Shown: positions 42,401 through 51,555 of the stretch, piece after piece
Position numbering within the stretch: the first letter of the stretch is position 1
Layout of the letters: each line of letters opens with the position of its first letter
Assembly: GCF_014202115.1 (NCBI RefSeq)
Contig: NZ_JACHFW010000014.1
Coordinates: 1 to 64,000, forward strand
DNA from: Catenibacillus scindens
GTDB taxonomy: Bacteria > Bacillota > Clostridia > Lachnospirales > Lachnospiraceae
Length of the DNA stretch: 64,000 bases
Reading direction: 5' to 3'
Program-made: the position numbers and the translations under genes
Notes under the pieces: generated by a model
What the model saw: the letters and a program-made list of their open reading frames with translations, nothing else
Told to the model about the DNA's origin: nothing
The model's database searches: none

Positions 42401-42900
42401 ATAATGATTTTTCAGACCTTGAAGGCGAGGAGCTGAAAGAGGCGGTGGAGGAAAGCCTCCTTCAGAAACTGAAAAGCAACGGCCTGATCAACAGCAGCCC
42501 GGAGGTTATCCGCAGGTTTGACAAAGAGTTTACAAAAGATTCCCCGGTGATCCCCGTATCCTACACATCCTCCGGCGCTCTGTCTAAGCGCTCCTCTGTA
42601 GCCACATCCCGCCAGTTTGACGAACTTGGGCGATATGTGGAAAAAAAGGTGAAGCAGCTTGGGCGGGATATTCTGGACGGAAAGATTGACATTAATCCTT
42701 ATATGCGTGGGGATAAAAATGCCTGCGCCTTCTGTCTGTTCCAGAGCGTCTGCCAGTTTGACCAGGGAATTGACGGTTTTTCCTACCGGCGTTTTAATGA
42801 TATGAGCGCCGGGGAGGCGTGGGAGGCGATACACCGCTGGAATGAGGAGAGAAAGGAGGCGGATGATCATGGCTGCACAGTGGACAAAGGAACAGACTGA
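39424..42900 (+). CDS. addB: AddB, helicase-nuclease subunit
   Basis: ATG 39424 follows AAAGGTG at the right distance. The 1158-residue protein pairs with AddA to process double-strand breaks for recombination. It has the Walker A motif LVIGGSGSGKSYYMYKQLID, a degenerate helicase body, and the C-terminal RecB-like nuclease (FELRFDSDALEGL, LKGTIDRIDLCFAGD, VKIVDYKSGNDKFDI). The four iron-sulfur cysteines are the one in ENYAACAYAHFLQYGL and the trio in NACAFCLFQSVCQFD. Its end overlaps addA by 32 bases. Confidence 0.95.
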   Translation: MGLQLVIGGSGSGKSYYMYKQLIDQAIACPQEKFIVIVPEQYTMETQKNIVAMHPAHGVMNIDILSFARLGFRVFEELGVSNGRVLMDTGKRMVIRKVLEAKRQELSVFTGSVRKAGFSGELKSMLSELLQYNISLDQLETCIGSLPDGSVLKAKLKDLWVVYQGFKNYIQDHYLTAEEILVRLCPYIGDSKQIRESRIYLDNFNGLTPAQYMVMEELLKYSRNVQMTLTIDPEADPYSIKNNHELFYLTKDTLYRLEKLCQKIHCDRLPDIFIGGEKGRFKRCPDLAYLEKNIYRPRAKIYGEKPNHLFLYTAQDLAAETRHIARHIRRLVRDKGYRYRDMGVICADVSGYRHIVERAFSMMDIPCFIDMKRSILDNSFVECLRALLDMFCSGFSYEGVFCYLRCGFSEVPADDIDLLENYAVAFGLRGAKAWQETWMKRPDTFDEGMMLAVNQAREKAFENVWPVYEVFRDKETTVADRTDALKQWIAHEKIGEKLQEYAERFEEKGDLSMAGEYRQVLDAVMDLLDKMGNILGDEIISVREYAQILEAGLNEEKIGLIPPGIDQVTVGDIQRTRLGRVKVLFFIGVNEGIVPAPAKDGGILSDRDKEVLASMNVELAPTARQNSFYEQFYIYAALSRASDRLYLSFTQMDGEGKALRPSSLIRRIKNIFPKLETVDSHEDSSWESWVDHEKDGFFRLADGFGNIKTEVPKDEWKELFSWFSRSKNYGDDVKKMLDAAFYSYICRPLSQAAVRALYGSTLENSVTTLENYAACAYAHFLQYGLGLAPRQEHKIRTPDLGIILHQALEMFASALKERGYTWKDVPEPVREELGESCAVEAARFFNHTALLENRRSQYQIRRLVRYVLRTTWAIKQQLGRGDFLPDAFELRFDSDALEGLTDIFIGSDGVMKLKGTIDRIDLCFAGDNVYVKIVDYKSGNDKFDIVQLYEGLSLQLVVYMNAARAMEEKRYPGKKIIPAGILYYNIDDPMADYNDFSDLEGEELKEAVEESLLQKLKSNGLINSSPEVIRRFDKEFTKDSPVIPVSYTSSGALSKRSSVATSRQFDELGRYVEKKVKQLGRDILDGKIDINPYMRGDKNACAFCLFQSVCQFDQGIDGFSYRRFNDMSAGEAWEAIHRWNEERKEADDHGCTVDKGTD

Positions 42901-45900
42901 AGCTATTTATTTAAGAAATTGTAATATTTTAGTGTCTGCGGCGGCAGGTTCAGGGAAAACTGCTGTCTTAGTGGAGAGGATCTATGCCATGCTCACCGAT
43001 GAAGAACGACCCCTGGACATTGACCAGCTCCTTGTGGTTACCTTTACCAACGCGGCGGCTGCGGAAATGAAAGAGCGGGTGGAGGAGCGGCTGGCCCAAA
43101 GCCTTGAAAATGATCCAGATAACGTCCACGTGGCCCGGCAGATCGCGGCCATCCACAGCGCCCAGATCATGACCATCCACAGCTTTTGCCTTTATGTGAT
43201 CCGAACCCATTTTAATGACATAGACCTGGATCCGGCCTTCCGCATCGGCGAGGAGACAGAGCTGAAACTCATGCGGGGAGATGTGCTGGAACGCCTCATG
43301 GAGACTTACTATGAAAAAGAGGACGAGGCATTTTTACAGTTTGTGGAATGTTTCGCTAAAGGAAAGATGGATCATGGCATTGAGGAGCTGATCCTTCAGG
43401 TTTATGAGTATTCACGCAGTTACCCTGATCCGGAAGGGTGGCTATCTTCCTGCCTGGAAAGTTTTTTGGTGGAAAATGGCCGGGATCTTGAAAAACTGCC
43501 ATCGGTGGAATTTTTAATGGATTATATAAAAAAGATTCTCGGTGAGCTTGACCGAGCCTTAGAGGAGGGGCTGGCCTTGTGCGGCGCGCCGGACGGCCCG
43601 GTATATTACGGCGATGCACTGGCCCAGGATCAAAAGCTTGTCCGGCAGTTGATGGAATGCCAAAGTTTTGACGAGTATTATCATGGATTCTCCGCGCTGT
43701 CTTTTGCCCGCCTGTCGTCGAAAAAAATGCCCGACGCCGATGAGGAGAAGAAAAATCAGGTGAAAAATATCCGGGCCTTTGTGAAAGATACCCTCAGCGA
43801 TCTGAAAAAAGACTTTTTTGGGGCGGATAGTGAAAAAAGCGCAGAGAGCCTGAGGCGTATGCTTCCCCACATGGAGATGCTGGTCACCCTGACCCAGGAT
43901 TTTGCCAGAGAGTACCAGGCAGCTAAGGAAGAAAAAAATATGGTGGATTTTGGGGATCTGGAGCATTTTGCTCTGAAGATTTTGACCAGGGAAGAAAAGG
44001 GGGAATGGATGCCCACCCAGGCGGCACAGGATTTGTCACGCCAGTATGAGGAAATTCTTATTGACGAGTATCAGGACAGCAATCAGGTCCAGGAGACGAT
44101 TCTCACAAGCATTTCCAGGGAGCAGTCAGGCCATCCCAATGTCTTTATGGTGGGGGATGTAAAGCAGAGCATATACAAATTCCGTCTGGCCCGCCCTCAG
44201 CTTTTTATGGAGAAATACTTAAATTATCCCCATATGGGAGAAAAATACCAGTGTATCCGTCTCCATAAAAACTTTCGCAGCCGCCCGGCAGTCCTTGACT
44301 GTGTCAATTATATATTCCGCCATTTAATGGGGGAAGATTTGGGAGATATTGAATATGACGATGACGCGGCGCTTTATGCCGGCGCTGTTTTTCCAATCCC
44401 GGAGACAGAGGAGATGGACTACGGGAAAAATGAGGAAGTGATGCTGGTGATCCCGGAAGATGGCTGGCCTGGGCCAAAAGAGGGGGATACCCAGGAAATG
44501 ACAGAGCGGGAAATTGAAGCTCTGGCTGTGGCCCGACGCATCCGTGAAATGGTTCAGGGGGATAATCCCCTTTACGTCACCGATAAGGGCACCGGGAAAT
44601 TCCGCCCGGCAGGTTACGGTGATATTGTGATTTTACTGCGAACCATGTCCGGCTGGGCCGATACTTTTGTAAAAATCCTGGGGGAAGAAAATATTCCGGT
44701 TCAGGCGGAGACAGTGACCGGATTTTTTTCTACCATAGAAATTAGCACAGTTCTTTCATGGCTGAACATTATTGACAATCCTCTTCAGGATATTCCCATG
44801 GCCGCCGTGTTAAAATCTCCCACAGTGGGTCTGTCTGATGAGGAGATGGCCATGGTCGCCTCTGTGTCCGGCGGGAATAAAAGAAAACGCCCATGTCTTT
44901 ACGACTGCTGCAGGTCTGTTGTCTCCCATGGGGAAACGGCCGGATTTTTCGGGGATTTTGCCCCAAAGGATTTAGAAGCTCTCCTGGGCAAGCTGAAAAA
45001 ATTTGTGGACCTTTTAAACTGTCTCAGGGCAGAGGCGGCTTACACTCCGGTTCACGAACTTTTGCTGAAAGTCTATGACAACACCGGTTATTATGCCTAT
45101 GCCTGTGCCATGCCCGGAGGGCAGAAGCGCCGGGCCAATCTGGATATGCTTGTGGAAAAAGCGGTGGCTTATGAAAAGACAAGCTACCGGGGACTGTTTA
45201 ATTTCACCCGGTATATTGCCAGACTGCGCCAGTACGAGGTGGATTTCGGCGAGGCAGGGGCCGGCGCCGCCCCAAGTACGGTGCGGATCATGAGTATCCA
45301 CAAAAGTAAAGGGCTGGAGTACCCGGTAGTATTTGTGGCGGGCCTTGGCAAGTCTTTTAATCAGCAGGACGCCCGGAGCGCCCTTATTATCCACAGCGAC
45401 CTTGGTTTCGGGCCGGATGTAGTGGATACCCATCTGCGGCTGAAAGCGCCCACCTTACAGAAAAAGATACTGGCCAAAAAGACTGTTCTGGAAAATCTGG
45501 GGGAGGAGCTTAGGGTTCTCTATGTGGCTATGACCCGGGCCAGGGAAAAACTTGTGCTGTGTGGTTATGTCCGGGATCTTGAAAAGTCTGTGGAGCGGTG
45601 GCAGTCCGGCGGTGCCGATATGGGGCGGCCGCTCCTTTCCTTCCGAAGCCGCCAGGGCGCCCGGTCCTATCTGGACTGGATCATGGCCGCTCTAATCAGT
45701 CACCGGTGCTGTCACAGTCTCCTGGAGTCTTTTAGAAAAAAAAGTCCGATCTTTCACCCGGATTATGAGTCGCCGGCCCCCTTTGTTCTGCGGATCATGG
45801 GCCTTGGCGAGATCTTTTACCACCTGGGGGCGGAGAGTGTCAACGCCTATTTTACAAGGGAAATGTTTGAACACTGGGACTGTGACCGGGTCTATGTACA

Positions 45901-46714
45901 GCCGATGCATGAGGCTATGGGCCGGTATTTATCCTGGGTATATCCCTACACCGGCGGGCTTGCCCTTCACACAAAAATGACAGTGTCCGAGCTGAAATCT
46001 ATAGGCCAGATGCCCCTGGATGAAGATGAAGAAACTGCGTGGGATTTGTGGCAGGAGACGCCGCAAACCGCTGTTTCCGGCGAAGCCGCTGTATCTGCCC
46101 TTCCCACTGAGACGGCGGACGGTGAGGCGCCGGGCGGGGAAGGTGGTTTCGGAAACACAACTGCTGTCCGGGAGCGGATGGTCCGGGCGGCCCTTAGGGG
46201 AACTACGGTCCACAAGATCCTGGAAGCTATGGATATTGCCTCCATTGGCAGCGTCAGAGATGTTGACCGGCTCATTGAAAAACTTCTGAGCGAAGGGCGC
46301 GTTGACCCGGAGGGGGCAAAACTTGTCTATGTTCCCGGCATTTATAACTTTGCCCGCTCCTCCATTGCCCGGCGCATGGCAAAAGCCCAGAAAGATCATT
46401 GTCTTTATCGGGAAAAACAGTTTGTTATCGGTGTTTTGCCGTCGGTCATTGACCCGTCAGCCGCTGACCTGACGGGGGATGATTCCGATACGATCCTGAT
46501 CCAGGGGATCATCGACGCCTGGTTTATTGAGGATGGTCAGGCGGTTCTTGTAGATTACAAAACCGATTATGTGGCAGATGATGGGGAAAGTCTTGTAAAA
46601 AAATATAAGACTCAGTTGGATTACTATGAATTAGCGCTGGAGCAGATTACCGGTCTGAAAGTGAAAGAAAAGATTATTTACGCCCTTAGTATCGGCAGGG
46701 AGATACGGGTTTAA
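42869..46714 (+). CDS. addA: AddA, UvrD-type helicase-nuclease subunit
   Basis: ATG 42869 lies 9 bases after AAAGGAGG; ATG 42863 is too near. The 1281-residue subunit is a superfamily 1 helicase with NILVSAAAGSGKTAVLVERI (Walker A), EILIDEYQDSNQVQETI (Walker B), FMVGDVKQSIYKFRLARPQL, IRLHKNFRSRPAVLDCVNYI and MSIHKSKGLEYPVVFVAGLG, ending in a RecB-type nuclease with IQGIIDAWFIEDGQAVLVDY and KTDYV. With AddB it replaces RecBCD in Firmicutes. The tightly overlapping order addB-addA is standard. Confidence 0.96.
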   Translation: MAAQWTKEQTEAIYLRNCNILVSAAAGSGKTAVLVERIYAMLTDEERPLDIDQLLVVTFTNAAAAEMKERVEERLAQSLENDPDNVHVARQIAAIHSAQIMTIHSFCLYVIRTHFNDIDLDPAFRIGEETELKLMRGDVLERLMETYYEKEDEAFLQFVECFAKGKMDHGIEELILQVYEYSRSYPDPEGWLSSCLESFLVENGRDLEKLPSVEFLMDYIKKILGELDRALEEGLALCGAPDGPVYYGDALAQDQKLVRQLMECQSFDEYYHGFSALSFARLSSKKMPDADEEKKNQVKNIRAFVKDTLSDLKKDFFGADSEKSAESLRRMLPHMEMLVTLTQDFAREYQAAKEEKNMVDFGDLEHFALKILTREEKGEWMPTQAAQDLSRQYEEILIDEYQDSNQVQETILTSISREQSGHPNVFMVGDVKQSIYKFRLARPQLFMEKYLNYPHMGEKYQCIRLHKNFRSRPAVLDCVNYIFRHLMGEDLGDIEYDDDAALYAGAVFPIPETEEMDYGKNEEVMLVIPEDGWPGPKEGDTQEMTEREIEALAVARRIREMVQGDNPLYVTDKGTGKFRPAGYGDIVILLRTMSGWADTFVKILGEENIPVQAETVTGFFSTIEISTVLSWLNIIDNPLQDIPMAAVLKSPTVGLSDEEMAMVASVSGGNKRKRPCLYDCCRSVVSHGETAGFFGDFAPKDLEALLGKLKKFVDLLNCLRAEAAYTPVHELLLKVYDNTGYYAYACAMPGGQKRRANLDMLVEKAVAYEKTSYRGLFNFTRYIARLRQYEVDFGEAGAGAAPSTVRIMSIHKSKGLEYPVVFVAGLGKSFNQQDARSALIIHSDLGFGPDVVDTHLRLKAPTLQKKILAKKTVLENLGEELRVLYVAMTRAREKLVLCGYVRDLEKSVERWQSGGADMGRPLLSFRSRQGARSYLDWIMAALISHRCCHSLLESFRKKSPIFHPDYESPAPFVLRIMGLGEIFYHLGAESVNAYFTREMFEHWDCDRVYVQPMHEAMGRYLSWVYPYTGGLALHTKMTVSELKSIGQMPLDEDEETAWDLWQETPQTAVSGEAAVSALPTETADGEAPGGEGGFGNTTAVRERMVRAALRGTTVHKILEAMDIASIGSVRDVDRLIEKLLSEGRVDPEGAKLVYVPGIYNFARSSIARRMAKAQKDHCLYREKQFVIGVLPSVIDPSAADLTGDDSDTILIQGIIDAWFIEDGQAVLVDYKTDYVADDGESLVKKYKTQLDYYELALEQITGLKVKEKIIYALSIGREIRV

Positions 46715-46804
46715 ACTGGAACAAACCGGATATACTATGACTATAGCTTAAAATAGGGCTCTGCCCCTCCTGGGGTGAAAAGGGCCTTTTAAAGAAAGGA
46801 AGTC

Positions 46805-47038
46805 ATGCCGGTGACAAAGGTGAAGACAAAAAAGAAGGTGGATCTGACAAAACTTGGCCCTGATGAGCTGCTTAAATATGAGGTGGCCGCCGAGCTTGGT
46901 TTTTTTGACCAGGTGATGAAAAATGGCTGGCAGTCTCTTACCGCTAAGGAGACGGGGCGCATCGGCGGCCTGGTGGCCAAAAAGAAGCGAATGCGGGATA
47001 AAGATAAAAATCAGGAAAAAATTTCCAATTGTCTGTGA
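46805..47038 (+). CDS. Alpha/beta-type small acid-soluble spore protein
   Basis: This 77-residue protein has the two SASP signatures: LLKYEVAAELGFFDQVM (including the germination-protease-type KYEVAxELG) and SLTAKETGRIGGLVAKKKR. SASPs coat spore DNA and are digested on germination. AAAGGAAG precedes the start. The N-terminus is rich in Lys (KVKTKKKVDLTK), more than in the major SASPs, so it may be a minor type. Confidence 0.85.
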   Translation: MPVTKVKTKKKVDLTKLGPDELLKYEVAAELGFFDQVMKNGWQSLTAKETGRIGGLVAKKKRMRDKDKNQEKISNCL

Positions 47039-47098
47039 AAAATAAAAAAGACGATCTGCCATGTCTTGAGTAGTGATAAGGAAGTAAATAGGTAATTG

Positions 47099-47133
47099 CA
47101 GGGCGGCACAGCGTTTTGCTATGCCGTTCTGCC
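47099..47133. repeat. Inverted repeat at the start of the mobile region
   Basis: GCAGGGCGGCACAGC pairs imperfectly with GCTATGCCGTTCTGC, followed by CTTTTC. It separates the chromosomal genes from the recombinase relic and may be a terminator or part of an element end. Nothing else is seen in 47039-47233. Confidence 0.5.
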
Positions 47134-47233
47134 TTTTCTTTGCCGTTCAATCACTTGACTGTCGTTAGGAAGATTAACTTCCCCAATGAAGTTCCAAATA
47201 ATCTGCACTTTCTGTCGGCGGTGGCCGCTGGAC

Positions 47234-47740
47234 TTATCCGGCGCATTTTGCATAGTAGGATTTTACTGTCAAAACTTTTTCCTTTTGCAGCATTCTTGCA
47301 ATCTGCATAGGACCTTTCCCGTCCACACAAAGAGCAAATATCTTCTTGACTACTTCGGCGGCTTCTCCGTCCACAACCCATTGTTTCGGATTGTCCTTGT
47401 CCCTCAAATATCCGTAAGGCTGTTTCCCCATGTGTTCTCCGGCATTTGCCTTTGCGTTAAGTATCGCTCGGATCTTCCGGCTTGTATCGCGTGCATAAAA
47501 ATCGTTGAACAGGTTGCGAAATGGGGTAAAATTGTTGTCGCCCTTGTCGCTGTCCACACCGTCGTTGATTGCAATATAGCGAATATCACGCTCGGCAAAA
47601 AAACTCTCGGTGTAATAGCCGACTTTCAGATAGTCGCGCCCCCATGCGGGACATATCCTTGACGATAACCGTTTTGACCTTTCCCGCTTCCGCAAGCCCT
47701 ATCATTTTATTCCAGCCGGGTCTATCGAATAATGAGGTGT
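47234..47740 (-). pseudogene. Large serine recombinase relic with a frameshift
   Basis: The minus strand reads FDRPGWNKMIGLAEAGKVKT, then VIVKDMSRMG in one frame, and GRDYLKVGYYTESFFAERDI, AINDGVDSDKGDNNFTPFRN, RDTSRKIRAILNAKANAGEH and PYGYLRDKDNPKQWVVDGEA in another. The frame breaks in a run of five G at about 47640-47644 where four would keep it open. Both the catalytic Ser start (before FDRPG) and everything after VLTVKSYYAKCAG are gone. It is a dead integrase of an earlier insertion, facing the opposite way to the ICE genes on its right. Confidence 0.85.
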
Positions 47741-47830
47741 GATAGCGATAGCGGCAAAAAGCTAATAAAATCAATGGTTTTGCGGACAGCGGATAGACAG
47801 GGAATGTGTTAAAAACTGAATACGCACACA

Positions 47831-47879
47831 AACGGCGTTACCTTAACCCCTTTGGGGGAGAAAGTAACGCCGTTTTTTT
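47831..47879 (+). terminator. Terminator-like hairpin ahead of the ICE genes
   Basis: AACGGCGTTAC at 47831 pairs with GTAACGCCGTT (47864-47874), an inner CCCC/GGGG adds to the stem, and TTTTT follows. Confidence 0.75.
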
Positions 47880-47908
47880 ATGCCCGCAGGAAAGGAGGTG
47901 CAGCCGGA

Positions 47909-48127
47909 ATGTATTTCACAAAGGGCAAGCAGCGGGCGTTTGAATTGCTCATGCAGCAGAAGCCGGGATTTGACCGCTATCAATCCGGTTGTGCCGGAGA
48001 TGATGAAGATTGCGGCACTTGCCGTTTCTACCGCCCCGGGTGGAAATATGAGTTTTGCGTTTTCAAAGAGTGTCCCTATTGCCCCGGCAAAAGGACGCGG
48101 AAAACGCACGCCAGCATGGACAAATAG
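47909..48127 (+). CDS. Small Cys-rich ICE protein
   Basis: ATG 47909 follows AAAGGAGGTG. The 72-residue protein reads MYFTKGKQRAFELLMQQKPG and then has cysteines spaced as in a zinc ribbon: SGCAGDDEDCGTCRFYRPGW and FCVFKECPYCPGKR. From memory similar small proteins stand just ahead of the DUF6017 gene in related elements. Its function is not known. Confidence 0.65.
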   Translation: MYFTKGKQRAFELLMQQKPGFDRYQSGCAGDDEDCGTCRFYRPGWKYEFCVFKECPYCPGKRTRKTHASMDK

Positions 48128-48255
48128 ACGGGCAAAAGCCCTTGTGCCATGCGGCTTTGCAGACGCGAAAACGGCAAAGGGCATATTGCAATACCAAAAC
48201 AGCCGAAAACGGCTTTCTAATTGTCCACGCATACCAAGAGAGGAAGTGAGGAAAT

Positions 48256-49200
48256 ATGGCAGTTTTCAGAGTGGAGCGAAATACGGGATATACCGTTATG
48301 AGCAACCACCACTTGCGAAACAAGGAATTGTCCTTAAAGGCAAAGGGCTTGTTGTCGCAAATGCTTTCGCTGCCCGAAGATTGGGATTATACCCTTGCGG
48401 GCTTATCCCATATCAACCGGGAGAAGATCGACGCAATCCGCGAAGCGGTAAAGGAACTCGAAAAAGCCGGATATATCGTGCGCAGCCGGGAGCGCGACGA
48501 AAAGGGACGCTTGCGGGGCGCAGATTACGTCATATACGAGCAGCCGCAGCCGCGAGAGCCGGAAGCAGCTACCAGCGGCGGACAGCCGCCTATATTGGAT
48601 TTACCTACATTGGAAAATCCAACATTGGATAATCCAACGTTGGAAAAACCTACGCAGGAAAAACCTACGTTGGAAAATCCAACGCAATTAAATAAAGATA
48701 TATTAAGTAAAGAACAATCAATTACTGATTTATCAAGTACCGATTCCATTCCTTTCCATTCCCTAAACCCCTTGCCCTTTGCGCATGGCGAAGCGGCTAC
48801 GCCGCCGGAAAGGAAAAGAACGGAAGCGAAAAGCAATAGCGCAGTAGAGATTTACAGGGAGATTATCAAGGACAATATCGAATACGACCATCTCATTCAA
48901 AACTGCAAAATTGACAAAGACCGTTTGGACGAGATTGTTGACCTTATGCTGGAAACCGTCTGCACAGCCCGAAAGACAATCCGTATTGCCGGGGACGACT
49001 ACCCCGCCGAATTGGTGAAATCCAAGTTTTTGAAGCTGAACAGCAGCCATATTGAGTTTGTTTTGGATTGCATGAGGGAGAACACAACCAAAGTGCGCAA
49101 CATCAAGCAGTATCTAAAAGCGGTGCTGTTCAACGCGCCGAGTACCATTGACAGCTACTATACCGCCCTTGTCAATCACGACTTATACGGCGGCGAATGA
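48256..49200 (+). CDS. DUF6017 protein with N-terminal helix-turn-helix
   Basis: The 314-residue protein starts with a replication-initiator-like winged helix (YTVMSNHHLRNKELSLKAKG, LLSQMLSLPEDWDYTLAGLS, AIREAVKELEKAGYIV). A linker of repeated six-residue units (LENPTLDNPTLEKPTQEKPT) follows, then the DUF6017 C-terminal domain (IYREIIKDNIEYDHLIQNCK, RNIKQYLKAVLFNAPSTIDS). This family is the usual second gene of Tn1549-like conjugation modules and may control transfer or replication of the element. Confidence 0.8.
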   Translation: MAVFRVERNTGYTVMSNHHLRNKELSLKAKGLLSQMLSLPEDWDYTLAGLSHINREKIDAIREAVKELEKAGYIVRSRERDEKGRLRGADYVIYEQPQPREPEAATSGGQPPILDLPTLENPTLDNPTLEKPTQEKPTLENPTQLNKDILSKEQSITDLSSTDSIPFHSLNPLPFAHGEAATPPERKRTEAKSNSAVEIYREIIKDNIEYDHLIQNCKIDKDRLDEIVDLMLETVCTARKTIRIAGDDYPAELVKSKFLKLNSSHIEFVLDCMRENTTKVRNIKQYLKAVLFNAPSTIDSYYTALVNHDLYGGE

Positions 49201-49236
49201 GCATAGCCGCACTTTACCGGGAAAGGAGTTGATACC

Positions 49237-49710
49237 TTGCAGGAGGAAGTAACCCAAAAAACGATTGCCCTATACGTCAAAGTGGGAAAAGGCGCGGCGC
49301 GGCTTACCGAACAGGCGTTACAGAAAGCAATCCAAAAGTTTTTGGAGCAGAAAAGCAAACCCGCGCATGGGAAACAGACCATGCGGCAGCTTATGAAGCA
49401 GAACGCGGGTGTTTCCAACATCGAGATCACCGACAGCAATATTAAAGCCTTTGAGAGTACGGCGAAGAAATACAACATAGATTTTTCGCTAAAAAAGGTT
49501 AAGGGCGAGCAGACCCGTTACCTTGTGTTTTTCAAAGGCCGGGACGCGGACGTTATGACCGCAGCGTTTCAAGAGTTTTCCGCAAAGAAGCTGAACCGGG
49601 AGAAAAAGCCCTCTATCCGCAAAGCCCTTGCCGCTGCAAAGGACAAGGCGAAGCAGCTTAACGCCGCCCGCGACAAGGTAAAGAAAATGGACAGGGGGCG
49701 CGAGATATGA
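49237..49710 (+). CDS. PcfB / DUF3801 family conjugation protein
   Basis: A TTG start 9 bases after GAAAGGAG gives 157 residues. MQEEVTQKTIALYVKVGKGA, ARLTEQALQKAIQKFLEQKS, SNIEITDSNIKAFESTAKKY and FFKGRDADVMTAAFQEFSAK match the DUF3801/PcfB family; the tail is highly basic. PcfB-like proteins assist the relaxosome and coupling protein. The stop overlaps the next gene (ATGA). Confidence 0.85.
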   Translation: MQEEVTQKTIALYVKVGKGAARLTEQALQKAIQKFLEQKSKPAHGKQTMRQLMKQNAGVSNIEITDSNIKAFESTAKKYNIDFSLKKVKGEQTRYLVFFKGRDADVMTAAFQEFSAKKLNREKKPSIRKALAAAKDKAKQLNAARDKVKKMDRGREI

Positions 49711-51488
49711 AGCAGATCAACTACAAAAAGCTGATACTTCCGAATATCCCCTATGTGTTCTTTGTCTATCTCTTTGATAAAGTCGGACAGGCGGTGCGGC
49801 TTGCCCCCGGCGCGGATATTTCTGCAAAGATACTGAATATCACACAAGGATTTTCCGCAGCCTTTGAAAACGCCTTGCCGAGCGTTTACCCGTTGGATTT
49901 GCTTGTCGGCATTGTCGGTGCGGTGATTATCCGCTTGATAGTCTATGTCAAAGGGAAAAACGCGAAGAAATACCGCAAGGGCGCGGAGTACGGCTCTGCC
50001 CGATGGGGAAACGCCGAAGATATAAAGCCCTACATAGACCCGGATTTCCAAAACAACATCATTTTGACGCAGACGGAACGGCTTACCATGAACAGCCGCC
50101 CGAAGCAGCCGAAGTACGCGAGAAATAAGAACGTCGTCGTGATCGGCGGCAGCGGCAGCGGAAAAACAAGATTTTTTGTCAAACCTAATCTAATGCAGCT
50201 TCATTCCTCTTACGTCTTAACCGACCCGAAAGGTACGGTTTTGATTGAGTGCGGGAAGCTGCTGCAACGGGCGGGCTACCGCATTAAGGTACTGAATACG
50301 ATTAACTTCAAAAAATCTATGCACTACAACCCCTTTGTGTATATCCGCAGCGAGAAAGATATTTTGAAGCTGGTAAATACGTTGATAGCGAATACCAAAG
50401 GTGAGGGAGAAAAAAGCGCGGAGGATTTTTGGGTAAAGGCAGAACGGCTTTTGTATTGCGCGTTGGTGGGCTACATCTGGTACGAAGCCCCCGCCGAGGA
50501 AATGAACTTTATTACCCTGTTGGAACTTATCAACGCCAGCGAAGCCCGCGAGGACGACGAGGAATATCAAAGCCCCGTCGATTTGCTGTTTGCCGACTTG
50601 GAAGAACGCGACCCCGACCATTTCGCGGTGAAGCAGTACCGAAAATATAAATTGGCGGCGGGCAAAACCGCAAAATCAATCCTCATTTCTTGCGGTGCGA
50701 GGCTCGCTCCTTTTGATATAAAGGAATTGCGCGATCTTATGTCCTACGACGAATTAGAACTTGACACGTTAGGCGACAGAAAAACAGCTTTGTTTTTGAT
50801 TATGAGCGATACGGACAGCACGTTTAATTTTGTTATCGCTATGCTGCAATCGCAGTTATTTAATCTCTTGTGCGACAAGGCCGACGACGAATACGGCGGC
50901 AAGCTGCCGGTTCATGTTCGCTGCCTGTTAGACGAGTTTGCAAACATTGGACAAATCCCGCAGTTTGAAAAATTGATTGCCACAATCCGCAGCCGGGAAA
51001 TCTCGGCTTCTATCATTCTGCAATCGCAGAGCCAGCTAAAAGCCATTTACAAGGACGCGGCAGAAATCATACTTGACAATGCCGACAGCACCTTGTTTTT
51101 GGGAGGGCGCGGGAAAAATGCAAAGGATATTTCGGAGAACTTGGGACGTGAAACAATCGACAGTTTCAACACTTCCGAAAATCGCGGCACGCAGGTTTCT
51201 CATGGCCTCAATTATCAGAAATTGGGAAAGGAGTTGATGACACAGGACGAAATCGCAGTTATGGACGGAGGAAAATGTATTTTGCAGTTGCGCGGCGTGC
51301 GCCCCTTTTTCAGCGATAAGTACGATATAACGCAGCACCCGAACTACAAATACCTTTCCGACTTCGACAAGAAAAACGCTTTTGACGTTGAACGGTATAT
51401 GTCCACCCGTCCGGCAATCGTAAAGCCCGACGAACCCTTTGACATATACGAAATAGATTTGTCCGACGAGGACGCAGCCGCCGAATAA
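49707..51488 (+). CDS. VirD4/TraG-like type IV coupling protein
   Basis: The 593-residue ATPase links the relaxosome to the transfer channel. It has two N-terminal hydrophobic segments (LILPNIPYVFFVYLFDKVG, LDLLVGIVGAVIIRLIVYVK), Walker A in VVVIGGSGSGKTRFFVKPNL, Walker B in VRCLLDEFANIGQIPQFEKL, ILQSQSQLKAIYKDAAEIIL and LFLGGRGKNAKDISENLGRE. Its acidic end IYEIDLSDEDAAAE is common in the PcfC group. It is translationally coupled to PcfB. Confidence 0.93.
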   Translation: MKQINYKKLILPNIPYVFFVYLFDKVGQAVRLAPGADISAKILNITQGFSAAFENALPSVYPLDLLVGIVGAVIIRLIVYVKGKNAKKYRKGAEYGSARWGNAEDIKPYIDPDFQNNIILTQTERLTMNSRPKQPKYARNKNVVVIGGSGSGKTRFFVKPNLMQLHSSYVLTDPKGTVLIECGKLLQRAGYRIKVLNTINFKKSMHYNPFVYIRSEKDILKLVNTLIANTKGEGEKSAEDFWVKAERLLYCALVGYIWYEAPAEEMNFITLLELINASEAREDDEEYQSPVDLLFADLEERDPDHFAVKQYRKYKLAAGKTAKSILISCGARLAPFDIKELRDLMSYDELELDTLGDRKTALFLIMSDTDSTFNFVIAMLQSQLFNLLCDKADDEYGGKLPVHVRCLLDEFANIGQIPQFEKLIATIRSREISASIILQSQSQLKAIYKDAAEIILDNADSTLFLGGRGKNAKDISENLGRETIDSFNTSENRGTQVSHGLNYQKLGKELMTQDEIAVMDGGKCILQLRGVRPFFSDKYDITQHPNYKYLSDFDKKNAFDVERYMSTRPAIVKPDEPFDIYEIDLSDEDAAAE

Positions 51489-51555
51489 AAACGGCGGCAT
51501 TTTTATTTCCAACAACATTTTTTGAGCCGTTTTAGCGGCAGAAAGCGAGGTTTAT

